The position numbers and the translations under genes were made by a program. Below, in pieces: positions 1 to 6,951 of a DNA stretch of 27,398 nucleotides. The stretch lies in contig CAKSEI010000006.1 of the NCBI GenBank assembly GCA_934446285.1, positions 1-27,398 of the forward strand, given 5' to 3'. Within the stretch, counting starts at the first letter, position 1. The number at the start of each line of letters is the position of its first letter. The notes under the pieces were generated by a model, which did not search any database, was not told the DNA's origin, and was given only the letters and a program-made list of their open reading frames with translations. This DNA is from an uncultured Eubacteriales bacterium. Its GTDB lineage: Bacteria; Bacillota; Clostridia; Oscillospirales; CAG-272.

Positions 1-27
1 CCAGACTCAGAGCCATACTCACACGAA

Positions 28-110
28 AAGGGAATTGCTCCGCAATTCTCCCCCTAATAGAAGGGACGGCTTACGCCGCCGCGCCCGCTCGATTGAAAGG
101 ACTGATTTTT
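28..110 (+). promoter_or_regulatory. two-hairpin leader of the first small gene
   Basis: The first hairpin, about 29-54, has the arms GAATTGC/GCAATTC around TCC, inside AGGG...CCCCCT. The sequence TAGAAGGGA then leads into a second hairpin (about 66-77) with arms CGGC/GCCG. The same layout, with different stem bases but conserved pairing and the identical TAGAAGGGA, lies before the paralogous gene at 6390-6767. This argues for a cis-acting RNA structure rather than chance. Its function is unknown. Confidence 0.5.
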
Positions 111-461
111 GTGAAATTTGAATTTGAACGGTTCGCTGATATTCTGCGAGGCATATACCCTGAAAGCCCATACACAGTAGAAGAGACGTTGGAGGTATTC
201 CGGTGCTTCTTTGAGCGGTACGAAGAGTTTACGGGAGAAGTTCACCCGGCGATAAAGGCAAGCCAAGTTGTGCGTATTTGTCGGGCCATGCCGTTTCAGG
301 ATGGGCAGACAGGGCCTATTTCCGACATTGAGCCGGAATTGTATCCGGAGATCATTGACCAGTATTTTAAGACCCCATTTAAAAACTGCGACTATCGCAT
401 CAATCATTTCTTTTCCGGACCTATCCGGCAAATGAGGTTGTTTGAGCTGGGCTACAAGTAA
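111..461 (+). CDS. small hypothetical element protein, copy 1 of a paralogous pair
   Basis: The product is a 116-residue soluble, acidic protein with no signal peptide or membrane segment. I place the start at GTG 111, nine bases after AAAGGA; a TTG at 93 would add six residues. It is clearly related along its whole length to the product of 6390-6767: both begin with a short aromatic/charged MKFEFERF-type segment, and both share VEETLEVFR, SQVVRI, YPEIIDQ and NINHFFSG-type blocks (the last as RINHFFSG here). I do not recognise the family. The conserved aromatic and histidine-rich core (PEIIDQ to HFFSG) suggests a compact folded domain. A strong hairpin follows the stop codon. Confidence 0.7.
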   Translation: MKFEFERFADILRGIYPESPYTVEETLEVFRCFFERYEEFTGEVHPAIKASQVVRICRAMPFQDGQTGPISDIEPELYPEIIDQYFKTPFKNCDYRINHFFSGPIRQMRLFELGYK

Positions 462-463
462 AA

Positions 464-489
464 CGCACTCTCCAAAGTTGGAGAGTGCG
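464..489. terminator. perfect 10-bp hairpin after the first gene
   Basis: CGCACTCTCC and GGAGAGTGCG pair perfectly around a 6-nt loop, starting three bases after the stop codon of the first gene. On the plus strand no U-run follows. On the minus strand TTTTACTT follows the stem, so the hairpin would work better as a terminator for leftward transcripts. Confidence 0.5.
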
Positions 490-532
490 CCCCGTGGGAT
501 GCTGAAAATGTCGAGTTAAGTATACCACGGGG
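490..532 (+). promoter_or_regulatory. inverted repeat flanking the sigma-like gene's ribosome binding site
   Basis: CCCCGTGG (490-497) and CCACGGGG (525-532) are perfect 8-bp inverted repeats 27 nt apart. The right arm runs into the purine-rich GGGTGGAAAG just before ATG 541. Pairing could hide part of the ribosome binding site, so translation of the sigma-like protein may be structure-controlled. The pairing is seen; the effect is inferred. Confidence 0.4.
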
Positions 533-540
533 GTGGAAAG

Positions 541-1146
541 ATGGCAAGCACGAACGAAACGGCGGCAGCGGTTCAGAGCGGACAAGCTGACATTTTAATC
601 CTGTGGACGGTGGTTCGCCGGTATGCGCTGAAACAGGCCAACCGCTGGCACCGGGCTTTTGATGGCCGGGGCGGCGTCATGCTGGATGATCTGGAGCAGG
701 CGGCGTTTCTGGCCCTGCTGGACACACTGGAACGCTGGGATTCGACCCGGGGACCGTTCCTGTCCGTGTATGCAATGCGCCTGAAATCAGCTTTTGCGCA
801 GCTCTTTGGCCTGAGGACGGCGCGGGACAGGCTTGACCCGCTTGCAAATGCCATTTCGCTGGACGCCCCGTTGACGGACAGCGAAGATGACGCCCTGACT
901 CTTGCGGATGTGCTCCCGGACGCGGCGGCAGCCACAGCGTTTGACACCATAGCCGAGCGGGAGCAGTTGGACGGATTGCGGCAGGCACTGACGGCGGCCC
1001 TCTCGACCTTGCCGGAGGAACAGCGGGCGGCGATCGTGGCGGAGTTCTGGCACAGCCAGCGAGTGGACGCTAAAACCAGAAACGCAGCTTTGAAGCGTCT
1101 GCGTCATCCGTCTGTCAGCAAGGGGCTGAAAGTTTATCTTGTTTGA
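541..1146 (+). CDS. sigma-70-like region 2/region 4 protein of a mobile element
   Basis: The 201-residue protein has a region-2-like N-terminal half: VRRYALKQANRW, then the DDLEQAAFLALLDTLERWD segment (about residues 50-68), typical of the helices that bind core RNA polymerase and the -10 element. Its C-terminal part resembles region 4 (TAALSTLPEEQRAAIV, about 150-170) but ends without a clear recognition helix. Such proteins are common in clostridial prophages and integrative elements, where they drive late or transfer genes or act as diverged DNA-binding proteins. It heads a run of closely packed rightward genes. Target promoters are unknown. Confidence 0.6.
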   Translation: MASTNETAAAVQSGQADILILWTVVRRYALKQANRWHRAFDGRGGVMLDDLEQAAFLALLDTLERWDSTRGPFLSVYAMRLKSAFAQLFGLRTARDRLDPLANAISLDAPLTDSEDDALTLADVLPDAAAATAFDTIAEREQLDGLRQALTAALSTLPEEQRAAIVAEFWHSQRVDAKTRNAALKRLRHPSVSKGLKVYLV

Positions 1147-1158
1147 TTGGGGGATTCA

Positions 1159-1506
1159 ATGGGACGCAAGAGCCAGCGCAAGGGCGCAGACGGCGAACGG
1201 GAGCTTGCCGCCATTCTCCGGGAATATGGGTATGAGATCAGGCGGGGCGGCTCTCTGTCATTTGGTGAGGCTCCAGACCTCGCAGGCTTGCCGGGAATAC
1301 ATATCGAGTGTAAGCGCTGTGAGCAAGTCTGGCTGTCCGAATGGATGGCGCAGGCCGAGCGGGACAGCAAGCGCTTTCGGGATGGATTGCCCGCTGTGTT
1401 CCACCGCCGAAGCCGCGATGGGTGGCGCGTAACAATGAACCTTGCGGACTTTATGCGGCTCTATGACCGCCAAAAAGTCCCAGAAACCGCCGAAGGAAAG
1501 GAGTGA
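1159..1506 (+). CDS. PDDEXK-fold nuclease, Holliday-junction-resolvase-like
   Basis: This 115-residue protein has the short PDDEXK layout: an N-terminal basic helix with GERE (residues 12-15), then PD (39-40), then ExK (E50-C51-K52), the metal-binding and catalytic residues of this fold. Phage proteins of this kind cut branched DNA or assist packaging. I place the start at ATG 1159, five bases after a GGGGG ribosome binding site. A TTG at 1147 would add four residues and is less likely. It follows the sigma-like gene by 12 bases and precedes the terminase-like gene by four. Confidence 0.7.
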   Translation: MGRKSQRKGADGERELAAILREYGYEIRRGGSLSFGEAPDLAGLPGIHIECKRCEQVWLSEWMAQAERDSKRFRDGLPAVFHRRSRDGWRVTMNLADFMRLYDRQKVPETAEGKE

Positions 1507-1510
1507 CGAA

Positions 1511-1885
1511 TTGACACCCAGAAAAGAAAAAGCCCTGCAAGCCCTGCTTGTGTGCCGTACAAGGGCAGAAGCGGCACAGGCGGCGGGGATAGGTGAAAGC
1601 ACCTTGCGGACATATTTCCAAGACCCCGAATTTACAGAACGGTACGAAGCGGCGTTTGCGGGTATGGTGCGGGACGCGGCCCAACAGGCAAAGCAGACGC
1701 TTTCCCCGGCCTTGTCCACCTTGCGGGAGATCATGGAGGACGGGACGGAGCAGACACAGGCCCGCATAACCGCCGCCCGCTCGATACTGGAATATTCCTT
1801 GAAGCTGACCGAACAGGCCGACATACTGGAACAGCTCAGGGCGTTGGAACGCTGGAAGGAGGAAACAGAAAATGGCAAGTATTAG
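1511..1885 (+). CDS. HTH protein resembling phage terminase small subunits
   Basis: The 124-residue protein starts with a helix-turn-helix (RAEAAQAAGIGESTLRTYFQD, about residues 18-38), followed by a long helical region with QTQARITAARSILEYSLKL. This is the layout of small terminase subunits and related phage DNA-recognition proteins. TTG 1511 is chosen because a strong AAAGGAG lies seven bases upstream, right after the nuclease stop. The longer in-frame reading from 1442 would overlap the nuclease gene heavily. No large terminase follows, so a role in packaging is doubtful and regulation is equally possible. Confidence 0.6.
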   Translation: MTPRKEKALQALLVCRTRAEAAQAAGIGESTLRTYFQDPEFTERYEAAFAGMVRDAAQQAKQTLSPALSTLREIMEDGTEQTQARITAARSILEYSLKLTEQADILEQLRALERWKEETENGKY

Positions 1886-2084
1886 AGCCAGACTTGATGC
1901 GCTGGAACACTATAGGCGCAAAAGTGACCCCGGCGGTGTGGTACTTGTTTTCCCCGATGATGGCGGCGGATGGCGGGCCGAATACGCCGGGAAGAGCACG
2001 ACATTCCCCACACAAGAACAGGCCATACACCACATTGACGCACAGACAACGCGGGATATTCCCGTTATCATTTTCGACATTTGA
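1872..2084 (+). CDS. small hypothetical protein
   Basis: The 70-residue product overlaps the end of the previous gene by 14 bases and has a good GGAAGGAGG upstream, so it is probably translationally coupled. It reads as an N-terminal basic helix (RARLDALEHYRRK), then a beta-rich segment (GGVVLVFPDDGGGWRAEY), and an aliphatic C-terminus (IPVIIFDI). I do not recognise a family. The size and position fit the small accessory proteins that pad phage operons. Confidence 0.6.
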   Translation: MASIRARLDALEHYRRKSDPGGVVLVFPDDGGGWRAEYAGKSTTFPTQEQAIHHIDAQTTRDIPVIIFDI

Positions 2085-2103
2085 ACAGGAAGGAAGTTTT
2101 CAC

Positions 2104-2580
2104 ATGAACATTAACGCCAACATCGAGACTGCCGAGAGCATAAAGGAACGGGCAAAGGCCGCTTTTGGCTTTGATCTGCCAAGTGCCCTTGATCTTGTCA
2201 AGCGAAGCGACTACGACAGCGACGAAGCGTATCTGGACGCTTGCACCCGCGCCGAGATGGAGCGCAGCAGCCCGGAATACAGAGCCGCCAGAAGCCGCCT
2301 GAAAGCTGAATACAGGCAGAGAACAGAGGAACAGGAGCGCAAGGCACAGGATGAGGCATACAAGACCATCCGGGCAGCTGTTACCCTTGACAGCATCGAC
2401 CAGCGCAATATTGATGAGAAGGCCGCGGATCTCGCCCGCCGGGATCTGGCCGCCGGTCGCATCGCCGCGAGCGGGCTGGGTGACGCTATCGCCAAGTATG
2501 CCGAAAAGCTGGGCGAGGAACGCAAGACTGAAAAGGCCAGCGCACAGATGTTCAATTCCATGATTCGCGGGCAACTGTGA
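2104..2580 (+). CDS. helical, charged phage-type hypothetical protein
   Basis: The 158-residue protein is almost entirely charged and helical, with a likely coiled coil around residues 50-95 (RAARSRLKAEYRQRTEEQERKAQDEAY). ATG 2104 is chosen because AGGAAGGAAG precedes it. The composition resembles phage scaffold, tail-associated or minor structural proteins. No enzymatic motif is visible. It sits two genes before the tape-measure-like gene, which fits a structural role, but this is context only. Confidence 0.55.
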   Translation: MNINANIETAESIKERAKAAFGFDLPSALDLVKRSDYDSDEAYLDACTRAEMERSSPEYRAARSRLKAEYRQRTEEQERKAQDEAYKTIRAAVTLDSIDQRNIDEKAADLARRDLAAGRIAASGLGDAIAKYAEKLGEERKTEKASAQMFNSMIRGQL

Positions 2581-2614
2581 AAAATAATTCTTGACGAGTG
2601 AAAGGAGAAAAAAT

Positions 2615-3049
2615 ATGGCGGAACTCAACGTAAAGAACGGTGCTGTTACGTACACTATCAACGGAAAGGGTGAGGTCACATTCAACCCTACCGACGCCGA
2701 TTTCATCAACCGGATGTATACGGCGTTTGACGCAATGGAAAAGAAGCAAGACGCCTATTCCACGCAGATCAGAGAACTTGCCGGAACGGTGGAAATGTTT
2801 GACTTCGCCCGGCGGCTGGATGAGGAAATGCGGGGTGTTCTCGACGAACTCTTTCGGGCTCCGATCAGTGAAATGGCCTTTGGCGGTATCAGCTGTTACG
2901 CCCTCGCCGACGGTCTGCCGCTGTGGTGCAACCTGATGCTCGCGGTGATGGATGAGATCAACAACGCAGTAGAGCAGGAGGAAACCACAAAAATGAATGA
3001 AAAGGTCAACAAATATCTCGTGAAGTACCAGAAGCAGCAGAAAAGGTAA
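2615..3049 (+). CDS. probable tail-assembly-chaperone-like protein
   Basis: The 144-residue protein begins with a beta-rich segment (AELNVKNGAVTYTINGKGEVTFNPTD, residues 2-27) and continues with helices. That layout, and the position immediately before the tape-measure-like gene, is what tail assembly chaperones show. The start at ATG 2615 has AAAGGAG at ideal distance. I saw no convincing slippery heptamer with an overlapping extension, so the programmed frameshift known for many chaperones is not supported here. Assignment rests mainly on position. Confidence 0.5.
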   Translation: MAELNVKNGAVTYTINGKGEVTFNPTDADFINRMYTAFDAMEKKQDAYSTQIRELAGTVEMFDFARRLDEEMRGVLDELFRAPISEMAFGGISCYALADGLPLWCNLMLAVMDEINNAVEQEETTKMNEKVNKYLVKYQKQQKR

Positions 3050-3054
3050 GCATG

Positions 3055-3092
3055 AAGGGCGCAGAGGGGAAATTCTGTCCTCCTGCGCCCTT
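3055..3092 (+). terminator. intercistronic hairpin before the tape-measure gene
   Basis: AAGGGCGCA (3055-3063) pairs with TGCGCCCTT (3084-3092), extended inside by GAGG/CCTC with one bulge, followed by TGCATATTTC. It resembles a weak terminator or attenuator, which would lower expression of the long downstream gene. Confidence 0.5.
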
Positions 3093-3122
3093 TGCATATT
3101 TCACACGGAAAGAAGGTATTGA

Positions 3123-5288
3123 ATGTTTACAAGATCTGACGGCTCGGTCGTGATCGAAGTCAATCTCGACGCCAGAGACGTGGACAAAGAACTCGCGAGG
3201 CTGAAAGCGAAGATCCTCCGCGCGGAAGAGGACTTAACAACAGGCAAGTATACCAAAAGCGTTCTGACCGCGCAATTTGAAGAGCTTGAAAAGGCGTATC
3301 ACTCACTCAGCGAGAAGGCAAAAGCCGGAGATGTTGGTGCACAGCAGCGGCTTGAAGCGGTCGGCGGAGAACTTGACCGGCTTCATGCACAAATTGAAAA
3401 GCAGACTGCGGCGGTTGAAAACGCCCAAGTCCAGATGGACGGCCTGAAACTCCGATACGGGGAAGCGGAACAATCCGCACTGGCCTTGCAGGACGCGGAG
3501 CGCGAGGAGGTCGGCGTGCTCGACCGGCTGGCCGAGGCCCGAACGAAAGCACAGAAGCGAATGGAACAGTTTGCGCGGAGAATGAAGCGGCTTATTTCTG
3601 GTGCGCTTGTGTTCAATGTCGTGTCCTCCGGTCTGCGCAGCTTCACAAGCTGGATGAAAAAAGTCATTCTCTCAAACGATGAAGCGCGGGCCGCTATTGC
3701 ACGGCTGGAAGGCGCACTGCTGACGATGATTCAACCGCTGGTCAGCGTGATCATCCCGGCCTTTACCGCCTTCGTAAACGTCCTGACGCAGGTGGTCACG
3801 GTGATCGCGCGTCTTGTCAGCGCCATTTTCGGCAAGACCTTTGAATCTTCGAAGGATGCCGCCGGGGCCTTGTACGATGAAGCGGATGCACTTGACAGCG
3901 TGGGTTCCGCAGCGAAGGGGGCAGCGGGGGCACTGGCTCCGTTTGATGAGATCAACACACTGGCGGGAAATGCCGCGGGCGGCGTCGCGTCGGCGATCTC
4001 CCCGGACTTCTCCGGGCTGGGGCTGTCCAGCCTGCCGGAGTGGCTGAAAAATCTGACGCTGGATCTGGAGGCAAAGATTTCACAGCTTCGCTTTTCGTGG
4101 GACAAGGGCGAGATATTCAAAAATCAGGATGCATGGATTATTTTCCTGACTGGACTTTTGGGCGCAGTCATTGGTTCAATGTTCGGTGGACTTGTCGGCG
4201 GCGTCATTGGTCTGCTGCTGGGGCTTTCCATCGGCCTGATAAGCTGCACATTCCTTGACAAGCTCGAAAATCCGGAAAAGGCGAAAAAGGCCTTGCGCGT
4301 AGCGTTGTCGGCGATCCTCGGCGCGGTGCTGGGTGCGATGTTTGGTGGTCTTCCCGGTGCAGTCATCGGTCTGTTACTTGGAACTTTGATATCGCTTGTT
4401 TCGTTGGAGTTCGAAAAAGGAGATGCATCCAACTGGGATAAAAACGACACCCTCGTGGTGGTGCTCAGCGCAATCCTCGGTGCTATTCTCGGTGCGGCTT
4501 TTGGCGGCCTTGCGGGCGGTGTCATCGGCTTACTGCTGGGCGCGACGATCTCGTTTATCGCCATCAAGTTCAAAGAGGGGGACTACGACAAAAGCAAGGC
4601 AATTGCATCTCTGCGCATTTCGTTGTTTGCTCTTCTTGGCGCGGTGCTGGGTACGATGTTCGGCGGACTGGTAGGCGGTGTTATTGGCCTGTTGGTGGGA
4701 CTTACGATCGGGTTCACCTCCGTTGCCTTTGATGACAAACTTAAAGCGTCGGTGCGCTCCGCGGCACAGAAGGCGTTGAAAATTGCCATCACCACGATCA
4801 TCGGCGCACTGATCGGCGCAGTGTTCGGGGGCGGCATTTTCGGCGGTATCATCGGCGGCGTCATTGGTCTGACCTTCGGCCTTGCGGTCACGCTCACCGA
4901 TGCGAAGATCAAGAACGCGCTGGGCAGTGCTAAAACCAAAGGCACATCTTCCGGCGGCAAGATTCCCAGTGTCCAGTCCTTTGCACGGTCCGGCGTGGCG
5001 CTCCCCCGGATCTCTCAGGCGGACATCCCCCGGCTGGCACGTGGTACGGTGGTTCCCCAAAACCGCGAGTTTCTGGCCGTGCTGGGTGACAACAAGCGCG
5101 AGACCGAGGTTGTTTCCCCGCTGTCCACCATGAAGCAGGCCGTTTTGGAAGCGCTGCGGGAAGTTGGCGGCGAGGGCCAGCCCATCGAAGTGAAGCTTTA
5201 CCTTGACGGGAAACAGATCGCCCGGAACCAGATCAAGCACATCAACGCGATCACGCAGGCTGCCGGTAAGCCGGTGCTGCTGGTGTAA
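3123..5288 (+). CDS. tape-measure-like protein with five glycine-rich hydrophobic repeats
   Basis: The 721-residue protein opens with a long coiled coil (about residues 15-155), followed by hydrophobic segments near 155-170 and 200-235. Residues 340-592 hold five copies of a hydrophobic hairpin unit at about 53-residue spacing, each with a core like GAVLGAMFGGLVGGVIGLLLG. The C-terminus (about 620-721) carries RGTVVPQNREFLAVLGDN and a KQAVLEALREV...IEVKLYLDGK tail, as in many siphophage tape measure proteins. Such proteins set tail length and help DNA cross the host membrane. It is the last gene of the block; no distal tail, baseplate, lysis or capsid gene follows. Confidence 0.7.
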   Translation: MFTRSDGSVVIEVNLDARDVDKELARLKAKILRAEEDLTTGKYTKSVLTAQFEELEKAYHSLSEKAKAGDVGAQQRLEAVGGELDRLHAQIEKQTAAVENAQVQMDGLKLRYGEAEQSALALQDAEREEVGVLDRLAEARTKAQKRMEQFARRMKRLISGALVFNVVSSGLRSFTSWMKKVILSNDEARAAIARLEGALLTMIQPLVSVIIPAFTAFVNVLTQVVTVIARLVSAIFGKTFESSKDAAGALYDEADALDSVGSAAKGAAGALAPFDEINTLAGNAAGGVASAISPDFSGLGLSSLPEWLKNLTLDLEAKISQLRFSWDKGEIFKNQDAWIIFLTGLLGAVIGSMFGGLVGGVIGLLLGLSIGLISCTFLDKLENPEKAKKALRVALSAILGAVLGAMFGGLPGAVIGLLLGTLISLVSLEFEKGDASNWDKNDTLVVVLSAILGAILGAAFGGLAGGVIGLLLGATISFIAIKFKEGDYDKSKAIASLRISLFALLGAVLGTMFGGLVGGVIGLLVGLTIGFTSVAFDDKLKASVRSAAQKALKIAITTIIGALIGAVFGGGIFGGIIGGVIGLTFGLAVTLTDAKIKNALGSAKTKGTSSGGKIPSVQSFARSGVALPRISQADIPRLARGTVVPQNREFLAVLGDNKRETEVVSPLSTMKQAVLEALREVGGEGQPIEVKLYLDGKQIARNQIKHINAITQAAGKPVLLV

Positions 5289-5427
5289 GGCAGAATGTAG
5301 ATGCATCCAATTCTGGATTGATTGCCTATATTAGGATTTTAAGGCCATTTGCGGCGCTTCGCTGTGCTGGGGATATACCGATATACCCAAATGCCGTAAA
5401 CGTCAGCAGAGGGTCTGCAAATAAGAA

Positions 5428-5457
5428 CGCCGGGGGTTTATCCCCCGGCGCTCGCTT
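5428..5457. terminator. bidirectional terminator between convergent blocks
   Basis: CGCCGGGGG and CCCCCGGCG form a perfect 9-bp stem around TTTAT. On the plus strand CTCGCTTTT follows; on the minus strand TTCTTATTT follows. It sits between two convergent gene blocks, so it most likely ends both. The rest of the gap between 5289 and 5521 shows no gene, only short palindromes such as ATATACCGATATA. Confidence 0.8.
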
Positions 5458-5521
5458 TTGCGGTCTCAGATTCTTTGGACTTTGGCAAATCAGCCAGCGT
5501 TGTGGACGCGCAGAAGACCAC

Positions 5522-5767
5522 TCAAATCAACCCTTTCGCTTTCAGTTTTTCCCAGAGTTCGGCTTGTTCTGCGGGTGTCAATTTCTTCACCAGTTCCAGA
5601 AACGAAGCCCTCAACTCTTCCGTTGTCATGTCCTTGATCTTCTGCCGTCTGGCGCTCCGAAGGACTCTGGAAACGGTGCTCTTGTTCTTCCCGAACCGGC
5701 GGGCGATCTCGGTGATGCTGATACCCTGCTCATGCAGCGTCAAGTATTCCTGTTGGATCGAAGTCAT
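5522..5767 (-). CDS. small HTH DNA-binding protein
   Basis: The 81-residue protein carries a clear helix-turn-helix, residues about 8-40 (LTLHEQGISITEIARRFGKNKSTVSRVLRSARR), of the type found in sigma region 4 and transposase/resolvase DNA-binding domains. A charged helical tail (TPAEQAELWEKLKAKG) follows. It is the last gene of the leftward block, and its ATG overlaps the stop of the gene before it by four bases. It probably regulates element genes; the target is not visible. Confidence 0.65.
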   Translation of the reverse strand: MTSIQQEYLTLHEQGISITEIARRFGKNKSTVSRVLRSARRQKIKDMTTEELRASFLELVKKLTPAEQAELWEKLKAKGLI

Positions 5768-5946
5768 CCCAGCACCTCCCGCGCCTTATAGCCAAGTTTT
5801 TCTTTTGCAAGCTCCAAACACTCCTCGACTGTTTTTGCTTTGTCGCTCTCATAGATTTTGAATGCTTCCAGAACAATGGCACACTCTTCATCAGTCATTC
5901 CCAATACCATGTCAATGGCTTCTTTCCGCAGGGCTTCAATGTTCAT
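5764..5946 (-). CDS. small hypothetical protein, translationally coupled
   Basis: The 60-residue acidic helical product has no recognised domain. It overlaps its neighbours on both sides by ATGA-type 4-base overlaps. Its C-terminal residues REVLG are encoded by bases that contain the next gene's GGGAGGTG ribosome binding site, and the upstream neighbour ends in the identical REVLG. The coupling suggests fixed stoichiometry of the small proteins. Confidence 0.6.
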   Translation of the reverse strand: MNIEALRKEAIDMVLGMTDEECAIVLEAFKIYESDKAKTVEECLELAKEKLGYKAREVLG

Positions 5947-6134
5947 CCCAGCACCTCCCGCACCTTTGCGAAGTACGCCGGGAGATTTTCCACGGACGGC
6001 TCAAAGCCGAACCGGGGCATGCTCCGCAGCGCGGCGGCCACGGTGATCTCCCGCTCCCGCTCGTCCGTCATGGTGACGCCCAGCAGGGGCACACGGCCTA
6101 TCGGCGTGGAAATAAGGGCAACATACTGTTTCAT
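5943..6134 (-). CDS. small hypothetical protein, translationally coupled
   Basis: The 63-residue product starts MKQYVALISTPIGRVPLLGV and has a helical, charged middle. It ends in REVLG followed by the stop that overlaps the next ATG. An AGGAGG-type site lies upstream of ATG 6134. I recognise no family. The gene sits in a leftward run of short genes typical of element accessory regions. Confidence 0.6.
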   Translation of the reverse strand: MKQYVALISTPIGRVPLLGVTMTDEREREITVAAALRSMPRFGFEPSVENLPAYFAKVREVLG

Positions 6135-6208
6135 CTTGTGTTCCTCCTTGCTTTATCGGCGGGAGGCTGGTACAATGATCGTGCCAACCTCCCTTTGGTG
6201 GGTGGTGG

Positions 6209-6397
6209 TCAGGCTCTCTGTGCCGTGCTTTGGTCGGCGGTGGCGCAGAGGGCCTTCTTTTTTCTCCACAGGCGCAGAAGCTCCAGCTTTTCGTCGGTTG
6301 TCAGCGTCAAGATCTCCTGCAAGTCCATGTCAAGACGTTGGACACCGCTGCTCTGTTCGCTGGGGATGACCTCGCGGATGGAGTGAGTATCAGGCAT
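6209..6397 (-). CDS. small hypothetical helical protein
   Basis: The 62-residue product has a strong AAAGGAGG site six bases before ATG 6397, and its start overlaps the end of the upstream gene by eight bases. It contains a charged helix (LTTDEKLELLRLWRKKK, about residues 32-48) and no recognised motif. It is probably translated by coupling with the upstream paralogue gene. Confidence 0.6.
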   Translation of the reverse strand: MPDTHSIREVIPSEQSSGVQRLDMDLQEILTLTTDEKLELLRLWRKKKALCATADQSTAQRA

Positions 6398-6767
6398 CGG
6401 TATGCCTCCTTTCTCGGTACATTGTTTCATAATAGCGCAGTTCCCGGATGCACCCGCTGAAAAAGTGGTTGATGTTATAGTCACAGTGCCGGTACTGCGT
6501 TCTGAAATGCTGGTCGATGATCTCCGGGTAGTTATTCGGCTCGATCTCCACATAATCGCCGCCGACGCTGTCCTCATACAGATACGGCATGATCCGGCTG
6601 ATGCGGACGATCTGGCTGGCCCGGATGGGCGGGTGCGGCCTGCCGGTGTGGGTTTCGTAAGCCTCGAAGTAGTACCGGAATACGTCCAGCGTTTCTTCAA
6701 GGCAATATACGCCGCCGGGGAATACGCTGGCGGTGATCGCCGAGAACTTGTCAAAATCAAATAACAT
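6390..6767 (-). CDS. small hypothetical element protein, copy 2 of a paralogous pair
   Basis: This 125-residue protein matches the product of 111-461 over its whole length: CLEETLDVFRYYFE, PIRASQIVRISRIMPY, IEPNNYPEIIDQHFRT and CDYNINHFFSG all have counterparts there. It has a longer charged C-terminus (YRERRHTDA). ATG 6767 is preceded by GAAGGAG. The two copies lie on opposite strands, 6 kb apart, with considerable divergence, so the duplication is old or the copies were acquired separately. The function is unknown. Confidence 0.7.
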   Translation of the reverse strand: MLFDFDKFSAITASVFPGGVYCLEETLDVFRYYFEAYETHTGRPHPPIRASQIVRISRIMPYLYEDSVGGDYVEIEPNNYPEIIDQHFRTQYRHCDYNINHFFSGCIRELRYYETMYRERRHTDA

Positions 6768-6838
6768 ATCGTCTCCTTCGGTGCGGAGCGCTGGCGCTCC
6801 CTTCTACAAGGGGCGGTGTGCCGCCGCACACCCTTATA
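6768..6838 (-). promoter_or_regulatory. two-hairpin leader of paralogue copy 2
   Basis: Read on the minus strand: AAGGG, a hairpin GGTGTGC/GCACACC around GGCG, CCCCTT, then TAGAAGGGA running into a hairpin GGAGCG/CGCTCC around CCAG, then the ribosome binding site. The layout and the TAGAAGGGA core match the leader at 28-110, while the stem sequences differ in a pairing-preserving way. Confidence 0.5.
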
Positions 6839-6840
6839 GA

Positions 6841-6951
6841 GCTTAGAGTTTTAGGTTTTTGGTTTTAGTTTATAGTTTAGGGTTTATAGTTTGGTTTCCA
6901 CTGGGTTTCCAGTGGGTTCCCAGTCGTAACCCAGTGGGTTTCCAGTGGGTT
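6841..6951. repeat. low-complexity T/G tract and 16-bp direct repeat
   Basis: On the plus strand 6845-6895 is a tract of TTTAG/TTTATAG-like words. It is followed by two perfect copies of GGGTTTCCAGTGGGTT (6903-6918 and 6936-6951), 33 bases apart. It lies directly after the stop of the 6952-7230 gene, and in another frame it encodes repeated THWKP-type residues. It may be a degenerated, formerly coding tail. Confidence 0.6.

Noticed and set aside
2990..3060. Programmed frameshift in the tail-chaperone-like gene
   Set aside because: There are A-rich runs near the end, but no good slippery heptamer with a long overlapping frame before the tape-measure gene.
6841..6900. Telomere-like TTTAGGG words
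   Set aside because: Only one exact word occurs, in a degenerate T/G tract; there is no regular array, so it is treated as low complexity.
6903..6951. Possible CRISPR array
   Set aside because: There are just two copies of a 16-bp unit, no conserved dyad, 17-bp spacing and no cas genes.
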